Below the pieces are notes generated by a model that saw only the letters and a list, made by a program, of their open reading frames with translations, made no database searches and had not been told where the DNA came from. Source: JBBQZU01 sp041749535 (GTDB lineage: Bacteria; Bacteroidota; Bacteroidia; Flavobacteriales_D; Cryomorphaceae). Taken from it: a stretch of DNA of 64,000 nucleotides. Below are positions 1-7,926 of the stretch, in pieces. Within the stretch, counting starts at the first letter, position 1, and each line of letters starts with the position of its first letter. The stretch covers positions 1-64,000 of the forward strand of contig JBGTBE010000042.1 in the NCBI GenBank assembly GCA_041749535.1, read 5' to 3'. The position numbers were made by a program, and so were the translations under genes.

Positions 1-316
1 CCCCTTGCAAATTGTAGAAATCGGCAATGTTGATGGTTTTCTGATGGATGTTGTTGCCCATAGGTGTCATCAGCACATTGGGGTCGGCAGTGCCCCAATT
101 TCCTTGTACATTCTGCCAGCCGTTTTCGCCTTCCAGAATTACACCGGTGTGCATATACACAGGGATGATGCCTGTGAGATCACCATTTCCTTCTGCGGCA
201 TTATAGGTGATGATAACTTCGTCATTCTGGGTAGCAAAAACAGGGTTGAGTGTAACTTGAGCCTGTACCAGCACCGAAGTAAGCAACAGAGTGGTTGTAA
301 GTAAAAATATTCTCAT
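1..316 (-). CDS. Secreted protein, N-terminal part only (starch-cluster T9SS-type protein)
   Basis: The reading frame begins at an ATG at 316 (minus strand) and runs off the left edge without a stop, so only about 105 residues are visible. The first 19 residues (MRIFLLTTTLLLTSVLVQA) are a clear signal peptide. The mature start QVTLNPVFATQNDEVIITYN, followed by a VYMHTGVI stretch and a GNWGT motif, resembles the E-set-like N-terminus of secreted amylase-associated T9SS proteins in Flavobacteria. That comparison is from memory. The C-terminus is outside the window, so neither an enzyme domain nor a sorting tail can be confirmed. A promoter with an overlapping candidate operator lies directly upstream, tying the gene to the starch island. 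Confidence 0.75.
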   Translation of the reverse strand, partial: MRIFLLTTTLLLTSVLVQAQVTLNPVFATQNDEVIITYNAAEGNGDLTGIIPVYMHTGVILEGENGWQNVQGNWGTADPNVLMTPMGNNIHQKTINIADFYNLQG

Positions 317-349
317 TGCATGCGTCAATTTGGTGAATAATTCATTATA

Positions 350-366
350 GGTGTCAAACATACACT
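350..366. promoter_or_regulatory. Candidate operator, site 1 of 4 (GGTGTC-N5-TACACT)
   Basis: The plus strand reads GGTGTCAAACATACACT, two 6-base arms separated by 5 bases. The same arrangement occurs at 5882-5898, 9305-9321 and 22897-22913. Here it overlaps the -7 element of the promoter for the minus-strand gene starting at 316, a position suited to a repressor. The regulator is not shown by the sequence. Confidence 0.55.
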
Positions 367-385
367 AAGCGTATTGATTGAGCAA
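355..385 (-). promoter_or_regulatory. Bacteroidota-type promoter for the gene starting at 316
   Basis: On the minus strand, TTG (385-383) is followed after 20 bases by TATGTTTG (362-355), an exact match to the TAnnTTTG -7 element of Bacteroidota sigma factors. It leaves a leader of about 30-40 bases before the ATG at 316. The candidate operator at 350-366 overlaps it. Confidence 0.6.
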
Positions 386-480
386 GTAAAGATCGAATAA
401 AAACAAATCACTCTATTATTCCCAACACATAATTGTGGTCTGAATGTGCATCATACTTCCACTTTGGATCAATTGCGGCA

Positions 481-2691
481 CTAATATTTTACGATTTTGT
501 TTACACCTCTCTCCCACTGAAGCAGGTAGATTCCGGCAGCAATTTGTGACAAGTTTACAATTCCACCATTTCCTGATGCAACCGGTTTTCCGCTAAGGTC
601 ACTGAGCATGTATTGGCCCGGTACAGGAAGGTAGAGCATGTCCACAGCGGGATTGGGGTAGGGATGGGATTTAACATCCATCCCTGGGCCGAATACGCCA
701 AGCGTGCCATTGGATGCGGCTGGTGTGGCATCATCGAAGAGCACCCATGGCAATGCCGCATCTTCACTCCTCCCCCAGGATTGGTCTGTACCCAGGGCAG
801 GCATATCCACATGGTCTATCAGTCTCAATCCATTCTCAATTTCCTGGAAAAGAAAGATATCCTCTCCATCTGCGCTGAGCTTGAATGGTGCGTGCAGGGT
901 GCCTTGTTCCCGTTCATCATCCGCCCAAATAAGCAAGAATGAACCCGGTGCCATCACCAAATCGGGCAGCGCCCAATACCTGGGCGATGAATTCTTATCT
1001 GAGAGATAAAGCCCATCAAGATTAACAGGACTTGGTCCATAGTTGTGCAGCTCTATCCAGTCATCAAAAGCTCCTTCTTCATCGTCGATGGTTGAATCAT
1101 TGGATGACATAGCCTCATTGATCACAATCGTTGGGCCTCCATTGTTGGTTATTACCCTGTACTCACAATATGCATAGCGAAGCAGACCCGTGGCCCCTGT
1201 GGCGGTGACATTATACGTGAGCTGCGCAAATGCTGCTCCGAGTGGTATTTCGAAGGTGTGTATCTCCGCATAACTGCTCACCACCATTGGGTTTTGAGCG
1301 ACGCCATTCAGGGCATATTCCAGTTCAAGGGTATTCCAGACAGGACCCTGGCATTTCACCACCACTTCTACCATTTCCGGGTACCCTGAAAAATTTTCCC
1401 GCACCTCCCAAATGATGGGGGCTATGGCTATGGGAGCTGCCTGCTGCAGGGCAGAAATATTTCGGTTTTGAAGATAGCCTGAAATAGAATAATCTACATG
1501 TCCACCCGCTGCTTCAGTTAATGCATTCAGAAAATCATCATCGCTATAATCATAATCCAGTGGCCGGTATGGATCAGCCAATGCTGAAGCTGCAATCATA
1601 TCCTGCTTGTCTTCTATTTCTGTTATAAATGCAAATGGCTGCGTGTACTGCTGCACCATATTTCGTATGTACCATGTGTACACATCCCGAAATTCCTGTA
1701 TATCCAGAAGCCTGTCGGCCAAAGGGCGTTGGTTGCCTTGGGGGCTCCAGTTGTACACATTGCGGTTGCTCCAATTCTGCCCCAGCCAATCTATACCCCA
1801 GGTATTGTCCAGGTCGTAGGGAAGGTACTCAAACCTTGAAGTAAGTGGATTGGCATACAAGTAATAATTGTTCATGTTGTATGCATACCCATCCCAATTG
1901 CCGGAGAGCACATCTACAGCAAGGGTTTTCAGGTAGGTATATACATCCATATATTCAGAAAATCTGCAAGCGAATTCTTCCTCATCTGCATTGTTCAGAA
2001 AATCTATAAACGCAGCAAGGTCTGAGTAGTCATCTATGGCTTCATTGGTAATGAGTTCATAGGTGCGGCTGCCCCATGGAGCGAGCTTGTAGGCATCGGG
2101 GTTCGATGAAATATAGTTCAAATCGGCAGGGTAAGAGCACTTGTACAAGTTACCGGCATCATCGCCGAACCTGCCTTCCACAAAATCGTCGTTGATGTAT
2201 TCCGTATTTTGGTAGAGCCCGTAGTATGCGTTGTTGATATACACTTCCACATAGTTGGCCCTGCATGCGGCAATTTCGAAATCCCTGTAAATGCTCCATC
2301 CTGTGTTCGACCTGAGCATGGAAGGGTCGTTCACTTCTGCATTCAGGTTTAACTTTTTCAGGCCTTCGTATCTTCTTCCGGGAACGAATGTATTGAACGA
2401 TATGCGGAATGACTTTTTGATCTTGTCCCTTGCCGTATTTCCGCGAAAGCGCATACCCACATCATAAAGTGTGTCGCTGCCACCACTGTGCTCGAAAATA
2501 AATGTGCAGGGATACTCGTGGTTGCTGTACCAGTTTTCTTGCAGGTAAAGCTCCCCAAGACTGTCCGGGTGGATGAGCAGGTGCACTTTTGGAATTTCGG
2601 TTTCAGAGAATACAATACCGTTTCCAGGATTAAATATCTGGGCTTTCAGTGTTGAAACACAAAAGAGCATTACAAAGAAAAAATACCTCAA
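481..2691 (-). CDS. Secreted CotH kinase family protein with lamin-tail domain and T9SS tail
   Basis: 736 residues with a signal peptide at 1-17. Residues about 35-420 match the CotH family, atypical protein kinases related to spore-coat CotH: the GMRFRGNTARDK stretch, a KKLNLNAE segment, YGLYQNTEYI, and the acidic motif YLPYDLDNTWG (about 290). Residues about 525-640 look like a lamin-tail domain (INEAMSSN, DDWIELHNYG, LYLSDK), a beta-sandwich common in secreted Bacteroidota proteins. The end (about 665-736) is a T9SS type A sorting domain (HPYPNPAVD ... GIYLLQW ... KIVKY). The start overlaps the stop of the upstream esterase gene by 4 bases (ATGA), indicating co-translation. The substrate is unknown; a role with starch is inferred only from location. 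Confidence 0.85.
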   Translation of the reverse strand: MRYFFFVMLFCVSTLKAQIFNPGNGIVFSETEIPKVHLLIHPDSLGELYLQENWYSNHEYPCTFIFEHSGGSDTLYDVGMRFRGNTARDKIKKSFRISFNTFVPGRRYEGLKKLNLNAEVNDPSMLRSNTGWSIYRDFEIAACRANYVEVYINNAYYGLYQNTEYINDDFVEGRFGDDAGNLYKCSYPADLNYISSNPDAYKLAPWGSRTYELITNEAIDDYSDLAAFIDFLNNADEEEFACRFSEYMDVYTYLKTLAVDVLSGNWDGYAYNMNNYYLYANPLTSRFEYLPYDLDNTWGIDWLGQNWSNRNVYNWSPQGNQRPLADRLLDIQEFRDVYTWYIRNMVQQYTQPFAFITEIEDKQDMIAASALADPYRPLDYDYSDDDFLNALTEAAGGHVDYSISGYLQNRNISALQQAAPIAIAPIIWEVRENFSGYPEMVEVVVKCQGPVWNTLELEYALNGVAQNPMVVSSYAEIHTFEIPLGAAFAQLTYNVTATGATGLLRYAYCEYRVITNNGGPTIVINEAMSSNDSTIDDEEGAFDDWIELHNYGPSPVNLDGLYLSDKNSSPRYWALPDLVMAPGSFLLIWADDEREQGTLHAPFKLSADGEDIFLFQEIENGLRLIDHVDMPALGTDQSWGRSEDAALPWVLFDDATPAASNGTLGVFGPGMDVKSHPYPNPAVDMLYLPVPGQYMLSDLSGKPVASGNGGIVNLSQIAAGIYLLQWERGVNKIVKY

Positions 2692-4067
2692 CGCTTCACA
2701 ATTTTCTGGATGTAGTAGCCATCCTGCGTTGCAATGTGCAATAAATAAAATCCAGGGGAGAGCTCACCCATGTTGATGCTGCCATCATCCAATCGCAGAT
2801 GCGTGTTTCGTCCGGTAGCATCAAAAATAGAAACATCTTCAGTCTTCATCCCTTCCGGGAAATGTATGTACACCATGGCATCCGTAGGATTGGGATATAT
2901 ACGCAATGTCTCAGTTGCGTCGTTGGTGGTGCTGTTCAAATCGCCTTGCATAAAAAGCCATTCAAAAGCAACAGGAAACTCATCTGCCCAAAACCATTCG
3001 CTGTGCTGTCCGTTTGGGTGAATATCGAATCTCAATTCCTCATTGGTAAATCCGGCATCGCTCATTACTGTGACCATTTGGTTCACTTGAGAAATCAGAT
3101 TTGCACTCTCCTGCCCACCTGCCAGGAAGAAGTATTTGGCCGGAGCCTGCTTGCCCTGCGCGGCACTGTGGGTATATATGTTGCTATTGAACCAAAATGA
3201 AGGGGAGAACACCCCGATTTTTGAAAATACCTCCTGGTATTCCATGCCCGTATAGTGCGATATAAGTCCGCCAAGTGAGCTGCCCATAATCCCCGTGAAC
3301 TCTCTCTCAGGCTTGGTGCGATACTCAATATCAATATGTGGCTTTAAAGTATTCACGATGAAAGCTGCGTACTCGGCACCATCACCCCCGCCGTACTGTG
3401 GGTTTGCCCATGGGGTGTATTCATTGATGCGCTCAGCCCCACCATTGTCTATCGCTACGATGATAGCACCATTGTACCCTTCAGATTCGAAATTGAGCAT
3501 GGCCTCATCCACTTCCCACTCTCCGGCGAAGGATTCCTGCGCACTGAAAAGGTTCTGCCCGTCGTGCATGTAGAGCACGGGATAATGGTCATCCGTAGTA
3601 TCGTAATTAGAAGGAAGAAAAAGGCGAATTCTCCTGTTTCGATCGAGTTCGGGCATAAAAAAATCATCGTCCATTACCACGACATTAGGCGGTAGGTCGG
3701 TAGGTGGGGGCGCCGAACCCTCCCATGAAAGCACCTGAATGTAGAGGGTATCGGTTCCGGTAAAATTAAAATTGCGGTTTGGCAGAAAACCTCCTGCTGC
3801 ATTGCCTTCTACTGTGGCCCATGAGCCGCGGGTTATTTTACCCTGAAAAGTATTCGCTGCGCTTTCGGGTACTGATAATACATGCTGACTGTTCCAGGGT
3901 GAAAAGGTCCAGCCCGCACTACCGGGGTTCCAGTCATTGACAGAACCCGCGAGATAAATCGCATCGCCCTCAGGAGTATTTGCCGGCAGGGAAGTGATTA
4001 CAATGGCCCGCTGACCGGAAACAAAAACCGGAACCAATAAAAACAGGAAGAGTTTGATTTTTCTCAT
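2688..4067 (-). CDS. Secreted alpha/beta-hydrolase (esterase family) with starch-binding-like N-terminus and T9SS tail
   Basis: 459 residues from the ATG at 4067; a 5' extension to 4094 would add nine residues ahead of the signal peptide MRKIKLFLFLLVPVFVSGQ, so it was rejected. Residues about 20-115 form a beta domain with AIYLAGSVNDWNPG, typical of starch-binding CBM20/E-set folds. Residues about 130-365 match the enterochelin-esterase/esterase D family (PF00756-like): YPVLYMHDGQNLF, nucleophile elbow GSSLGG (Ser about 264) and a late His in HPNGQHSEW. The C-terminus is a T9SS domain (IYPNPTDA ... GFYLLHIA ... KIVKR). Its exact ester substrate is unknown. It sits in a cluster of starch genes and is translationally coupled to the CotH gene downstream. 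Confidence 0.82.
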   Translation of the reverse strand: MRKIKLFLFLLVPVFVSGQRAIVITSLPANTPEGDAIYLAGSVNDWNPGSAGWTFSPWNSQHVLSVPESAANTFQGKITRGSWATVEGNAAGGFLPNRNFNFTGTDTLYIQVLSWEGSAPPPTDLPPNVVVMDDDFFMPELDRNRRIRLFLPSNYDTTDDHYPVLYMHDGQNLFSAQESFAGEWEVDEAMLNFESEGYNGAIIVAIDNGGAERINEYTPWANPQYGGGDGAEYAAFIVNTLKPHIDIEYRTKPEREFTGIMGSSLGGLISHYTGMEYQEVFSKIGVFSPSFWFNSNIYTHSAAQGKQAPAKYFFLAGGQESANLISQVNQMVTVMSDAGFTNEELRFDIHPNGQHSEWFWADEFPVAFEWLFMQGDLNSTTNDATETLRIYPNPTDAMVYIHFPEGMKTEDVSIFDATGRNTHLRLDDGSINMGELSPGFYLLHIATQDGYYIQKIVKR

Positions 4068-4076
4068 CTGGTAAAG

Positions 4077-4107
4077 ATAAAAAAGGCAGCCCAATCTGGG
4101 CTGCCTT
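4077..4107 (-). terminator. Rho-independent terminator after the four-repeat T9SS gene
   Basis: The inverted repeat AAGGCAGCCC-N5-GGGCTGCCTT (stem 4083-4092 / 4098-4107) is followed on the minus strand by a run of T. It lies just after the stop at 4131 and only about 10 bases before the start codon of the next gene (4067), so esterase and CotH expression probably depends on read-through. Confidence 0.85.
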
Positions 4108-4130
4108 AAGTTAGGTCATCAATATAAAAC

Positions 4131-5852
4131 TTAGTTCACCATCAGTTTGTAAACAGCGCGCTCGTTGCGCTCGTTTACCACATTGAGGAAGTAAAGACCT
4201 GGCGAAAGGTTGCCGGTTTTGATTTCGTAGCGGTTGCTGTTGATCAGCATGTTCTCTCTCACCATTTTGCCAGTGATGTCGACAATGCTCATGCGCAGAC
4301 TGTGGCTGTTTGGATTTTCAAGTTCAATGAAGCTCACACCGTTTGATGGGTTAGGGAATACCCGAACATCTCCAAGGAAAAGATTCTGAGTACTGAAAAT
4401 ACCACATTCGTTGAATGGTACATCAGGTAGCACTTCAGGTTCACCTGATCGGGTATAGAACCTGTTCCAACCGCCTTGACCATTGGGAATCAAGCAAAAA
4501 AGTTGCTCCACAAGTCCGGTAAATTCTTCATTGGCAGTATTTGAAACCGAGCCGTTTACATATTTGTATTCGAAGAAAGCAGGTCCGCAAATATTGACAG
4601 TGACCTCATAAATTCCGTCACTATTCCCATCGGTGAGTTGTACTGCGCCATCCTGCCACGTTGGAACAGTAAAGTTTCCCATAAGCCAAACGCCATCTGG
4701 TGATACAGTTTCCGCACCCATGTCAACCCTAAATGTAACATCAGCAGCAGGGAGCGGAGCCGTACAGTCGCTTTCACAATTGCCTAAACAATACGGGCCA
4801 TATGTCACAATTTCGCCTGGTGTTGCCACTACAACCTGTCGGTTGCCATCTCCAGCAGCGCATGATCCCGTTACATTAGATTCCCATCCACCTTGACCAT
4901 TTTGAAACTTAAAATTATATGTACCAGCATCCAAGGTCATGCTTATACTATATAGTCCACTACCGATATCAGTCATTGGCTGGCCCGACCAACCGTTGAA
5001 TTCACCCGCGATGTGACCACCGCCTGGATTTATAGTACATGCTTCAGAAAGATTAACAATGAAGGTAACATTTGGCTCTGAACATGGGTCGCAACTTCCG
5101 TAACAAGCAACAGGCATAGTAGCTCCAGATGCATCAACCACAATCTGTCGATTTGTACCACCATCACTACATGGTCCACCTACACTTTCACTAGGTTCAC
5201 CCCAGTTATCACCATTTATGAACTTATAAGAATAAGTCCCAGGAGTAGTATAAGCCACATATGCATATCTGGTAGATGATACATTTGAACATGTGCCATA
5301 GGCAGGTGTCCAAGGGTTGTTATTAGCAAGGATAAATGCACCTGCAACGTGGACTCCTTGTTCGCTCACAGTTTCATTTGCCATGTCGATTTCCAATCTT
5401 ACAGGTACCAAACCTGCTGGCGCAGCTTGATTGAATTGTACTGCTGGCAAAACGAATTCACCGTCAGGATTAGTGGGAGGAACATCCGAATTTACAGTAC
5501 CATGCCACTGTGTAATTGCAAAAATTCGATTACCACCAGTAGTAACAATTGGAGGTAATTGGTTCTCATCACTACCCCATGCGTTACCATTAATATATTT
5601 GTATTGATAATCACCTGGTGCTAAAGTCACAGTAAGTTCGTAAATACCGTCAGTATCAGCATCAGTAAGTTCCGAAGTACTCGGATCCCAGTCACCAGGA
5701 TACCCGGCTGCAGCCTGCCAGTTACCAGCTACGTGTACACCATCAGGACTCACCGTCTGACCATTCATATCGACACGGAATGTAACCGATACCTGGGCCA
5801 TTGCAGAAGCGCCAATTAGTGTGGAAACAGCTAAAAGGTAAATTTTTTTCAT
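4131..5852 (-). CDS. Secreted four-repeat carbohydrate-binding-like protein with T9SS tail
   Basis: 573 residues with a signal peptide (MKKIYLLAVSTLIGASAMAQ). Four tandem beta-rich repeats of about 110 residues begin with VTFRVDMNGQTVSPDGVHVA (about 22), VRLEIDMANETVSEQGVHVA (about 151), VTFIVNLSEACTINPGGGHI (about 262) and VTFRVDMGAETVSPDGVWLM (about 372). Each continues with a W-rich strand and a Y(Q/S/F)(Y/F)K(Y/F) strand before NG, as in starch-binding E-set/CBM20-like modules. No catalytic domain is visible. The last 75 residues form a T9SS sorting domain (VFPNPSNG ... GLYFLNV ... KLMVN). It is probably a cell-surface starch-binding protein, inferred from the repeats and location. It has its own promoter and terminator and is transcribed away from the SusA-like amylase. 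Confidence 0.82.
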   Translation of the reverse strand: MKKIYLLAVSTLIGASAMAQVSVTFRVDMNGQTVSPDGVHVAGNWQAAAGYPGDWDPSTSELTDADTDGIYELTVTLAPGDYQYKYINGNAWGSDENQLPPIVTTGGNRIFAITQWHGTVNSDVPPTNPDGEFVLPAVQFNQAAPAGLVPVRLEIDMANETVSEQGVHVAGAFILANNNPWTPAYGTCSNVSSTRYAYVAYTTPGTYSYKFINGDNWGEPSESVGGPCSDGGTNRQIVVDASGATMPVACYGSCDPCSEPNVTFIVNLSEACTINPGGGHIAGEFNGWSGQPMTDIGSGLYSISMTLDAGTYNFKFQNGQGGWESNVTGSCAAGDGNRQVVVATPGEIVTYGPYCLGNCESDCTAPLPAADVTFRVDMGAETVSPDGVWLMGNFTVPTWQDGAVQLTDGNSDGIYEVTVNICGPAFFEYKYVNGSVSNTANEEFTGLVEQLFCLIPNGQGGWNRFYTRSGEPEVLPDVPFNECGIFSTQNLFLGDVRVFPNPSNGVSFIELENPNSHSLRMSIVDITGKMVRENMLINSNRYEIKTGNLSPGLYFLNVVNERNERAVYKLMVN

Positions 5853-5881
5853 CTTCTCAGTTTTAAAGTTGTGTTAGGGTT

Positions 5882-5898
5882 ATTGTAAAAAATACACT
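5882..5898. promoter_or_regulatory. Candidate operator, site 2 of 4 (ATTGTA-N5-TACACT)
   Basis: The plus strand reads ATTGTAAAAAATACACT. It has the same 6-5-6 layout as the sites at 350, 9305 and 22897, with one mismatch between arms. It lies between the divergent four-repeat protein gene and the SusA-like amylase gene. It starts 2 bases after the -7 element of the minus-strand promoter, covering the expected transcription start, so one site could control both genes. Confidence 0.6.
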
Positions 5899-5900
5899 AA

Positions 5901-5929
5901 CAAAATTAGACTTATTTGAATAAATCAAA
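5901..5929 (-). promoter_or_regulatory. Bacteroidota-type promoter for the four-repeat T9SS gene
   Basis: On the minus strand, TTTG (5929-5926), 17 bases, then TAATTTTG (5908-5901), matching the TTTG / TAnnTTTG consensus. The predicted transcription start falls near 5895, inside the candidate operator. Confidence 0.6.
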
Positions 5930-5957
5930 GCATCTTTGGTCACTCAATTTTTGAACT

Positions 5958-7838
5958 ATGTTATACACATCTAAGAATCAGCAATCTAAAAGTTTTTTCA
6001 ATGTTGGATTCACATTTCTTTGTTTGGCCGTTTTTTCACTGCTTCCGCAAAATACAGAAGCCCAGAAAAAACAGTTTACCCATGTGGATCCTCCACATTG
6101 GTGGGTGGGTATGAAAAACGCCAATCTTGAAATCCTGATCCATTCTAAGGATATAGCGCTCAATACTTTCGAAATCAAGGATGCATCAGGTGTGGTACTT
6201 TCTAAAGTGGAAAAGATGCAGAACCCAAACTATACCATGCTTCATTTAAAAATATCCGGCGGAGCACAGGCACAGACTTTTATAATAAGTGCCCGGGGCA
6301 AGGGGGGCAACATTCAATACAAATATGAACTGAAAACGAGAAAGCCCGTAACACGGGGACTCGACAACAGCGATGTAATATACCTTATCACGCCAGACCG
6401 TTTTGCCAACGCTGACCCAACCAACGACAGCTTCAAAAACATGACGCAGACAGGTGTAGACCGCAACGAACCTTATGCCCGCCACGGAGGCGATATTCAG
6501 GGAATGATAAACCACCTTGACCATATGCAGGAACTTGGCATGACTGCACTTTGGCCCAATCCATTGCTCGAAAACAACCAACCCAAGGAATCATACCATG
6601 GCTATGCCTTCACCGACTTTTACAAAATAGACCCCCGTTTTGGAAGCAACCAACTGTACAAAACTCTCTCCGACTCATTGCACAGCCGAGGGATGAAACT
6701 CATACAGGATGTGGTGTATAACCATATAGGCAACGAACATTATTTGTACAAAGACATGCCCGACAAGGGCTGGTTTCACCTGTACGATACCTTCACCCAA
6801 ACAAGCTATAGAGACCCGGTGCTGTATGACCTGTACGCTTCGGAATACGATAAGAATATTATGACCGACGGTTGGTTTGATAAGCACATGCCCGACCTCA
6901 ACCAGCAAAATGAACAATTGGCAGTGTACCTCATACAGCAAACCATTTGGTGGATCGAAGCTTTTGGCATCGATGCCTTGCGCATAGACACATATGCCTA
7001 CCCAGATCAGGCGTTTATGCGGCGATGGGCCAAAGAAGTAAAAGCCCAATACCCTGACCTTTTTCTTTTTGCTGAAACATGGGTACACGGGCATCCATCA
7101 CAAGCATGGTTTCTTGGTGATGGCCTCGGGCCAGAGCCCAATTACATTGACGGACTTACCGATTTTCAGATTTACTTTGCCATCAATGATGCCCTGACCA
7201 AAAAACAAGAATGGACCGATGGCGTCTCAAAGCTGTACAACACCCTCGCAGCCGATTATATCTATGCCCATCCAGAGAAGATGGTCACCTTTGTTGACAA
7301 CCACGACCTGGCGCGCTTTCACGGATATGTAAATAAGAATTTCGAGAAGTTCAGGATGGGAATGGTGTTGCTCTTCACCATGCGTGGCATCCCAAGCATC
7401 TATTATGGCACGGAAATATTGATGAACGCAACCGATGGACATGGAAAAATCCGACAGGATTTTCCCGGTGGGTGGCAAGGAGATGCAGAGAATAAATTTA
7501 CTGCTCAAGGCCGAAATCCAGAGGAGACCCAGGCATTTGATTTAATCGTTTCCCTCACCAAATTACGGGCAGACAATAAGGTCTTACAAAGCGGAAAAAC
7601 CACCCAGTACATCCCCAAAGATGGTGTGTACATTTACTTCCGTCATGATGAGAATGATACTTTTATGGTTTCCATTAACACATCAGATAAAAATGCAGAG
7701 CAGCCACTCTCAAAGTTTGTGGAATTGGTGCCAGAGGACGCAGCCCTCGAACCCATTATGGGCAATGTGAATATTGAATTTGGGGCGGTACATCTACCGG
7801 CATTGGGCTATGGCATTTTTAAGGTTGTGAAGCAGTAA
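5958..7838 (+). CDS. GH13 cyclomaltodextrinase/neopullulanase (SusA-like alpha-amylase)
   Basis: 626 residues. An N-terminal hydrophobic segment (about 14-35, ending TEAQ) indicates export, probably to the periplasm as for SusA. Residues about 37-125 match the cyclomaltodextrinase N-terminal domain (FTHVDPPHWWVGMKN). The GH13 barrel follows with all key motifs: DVVYNHIGNEH (region I), DALRIDTYAYPD (nucleophile Asp), FAETWVHG (acid/base Glu) and TFVDNHDLARF (transition-state Asp). The last ~80 residues form the C-terminal beta domain. It should cleave cyclodextrins and maltodextrins to short maltooligosaccharides. There is no T9SS tail. It is divergent from the four-repeat binding protein and shares the intergenic candidate operator with it. 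Confidence 0.92.
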   Translation: MLYTSKNQQSKSFFNVGFTFLCLAVFSLLPQNTEAQKKQFTHVDPPHWWVGMKNANLEILIHSKDIALNTFEIKDASGVVLSKVEKMQNPNYTMLHLKISGGAQAQTFIISARGKGGNIQYKYELKTRKPVTRGLDNSDVIYLITPDRFANADPTNDSFKNMTQTGVDRNEPYARHGGDIQGMINHLDHMQELGMTALWPNPLLENNQPKESYHGYAFTDFYKIDPRFGSNQLYKTLSDSLHSRGMKLIQDVVYNHIGNEHYLYKDMPDKGWFHLYDTFTQTSYRDPVLYDLYASEYDKNIMTDGWFDKHMPDLNQQNEQLAVYLIQQTIWWIEAFGIDALRIDTYAYPDQAFMRRWAKEVKAQYPDLFLFAETWVHGHPSQAWFLGDGLGPEPNYIDGLTDFQIYFAINDALTKKQEWTDGVSKLYNTLAADYIYAHPEKMVTFVDNHDLARFHGYVNKNFEKFRMGMVLLFTMRGIPSIYYGTEILMNATDGHGKIRQDFPGGWQGDAENKFTAQGRNPEETQAFDLIVSLTKLRADNKVLQSGKTTQYIPKDGVYIYFRHDENDTFMVSINTSDKNAEQPLSKFVELVPEDAALEPIMGNVNIEFGAVHLPALGYGIFKVVKQ

Positions 7839-7926
7839 ACAGCCGCAAAAACAATTTAGCAGGACGGGGATCGACAACCCATACCAACCCCGAAGGGGAG
7901 AGATGATTATAACCTCAGAAATCTTG

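Noticed and set aside
5911..5938. TTATTTG and CATCTTTG as promoter elements for the SusA-like gene
   Set aside because: Each deviates from TAnnTTTG and no -33 element has correct spacing, so the amylase promoter is left unassigned.
7879..7897. Short CCCC-GAA-GGGG hairpin between the amylase and transporter genes as a terminator
   Set aside because: The stem is only 4-5 bases and no T run follows on either strand.
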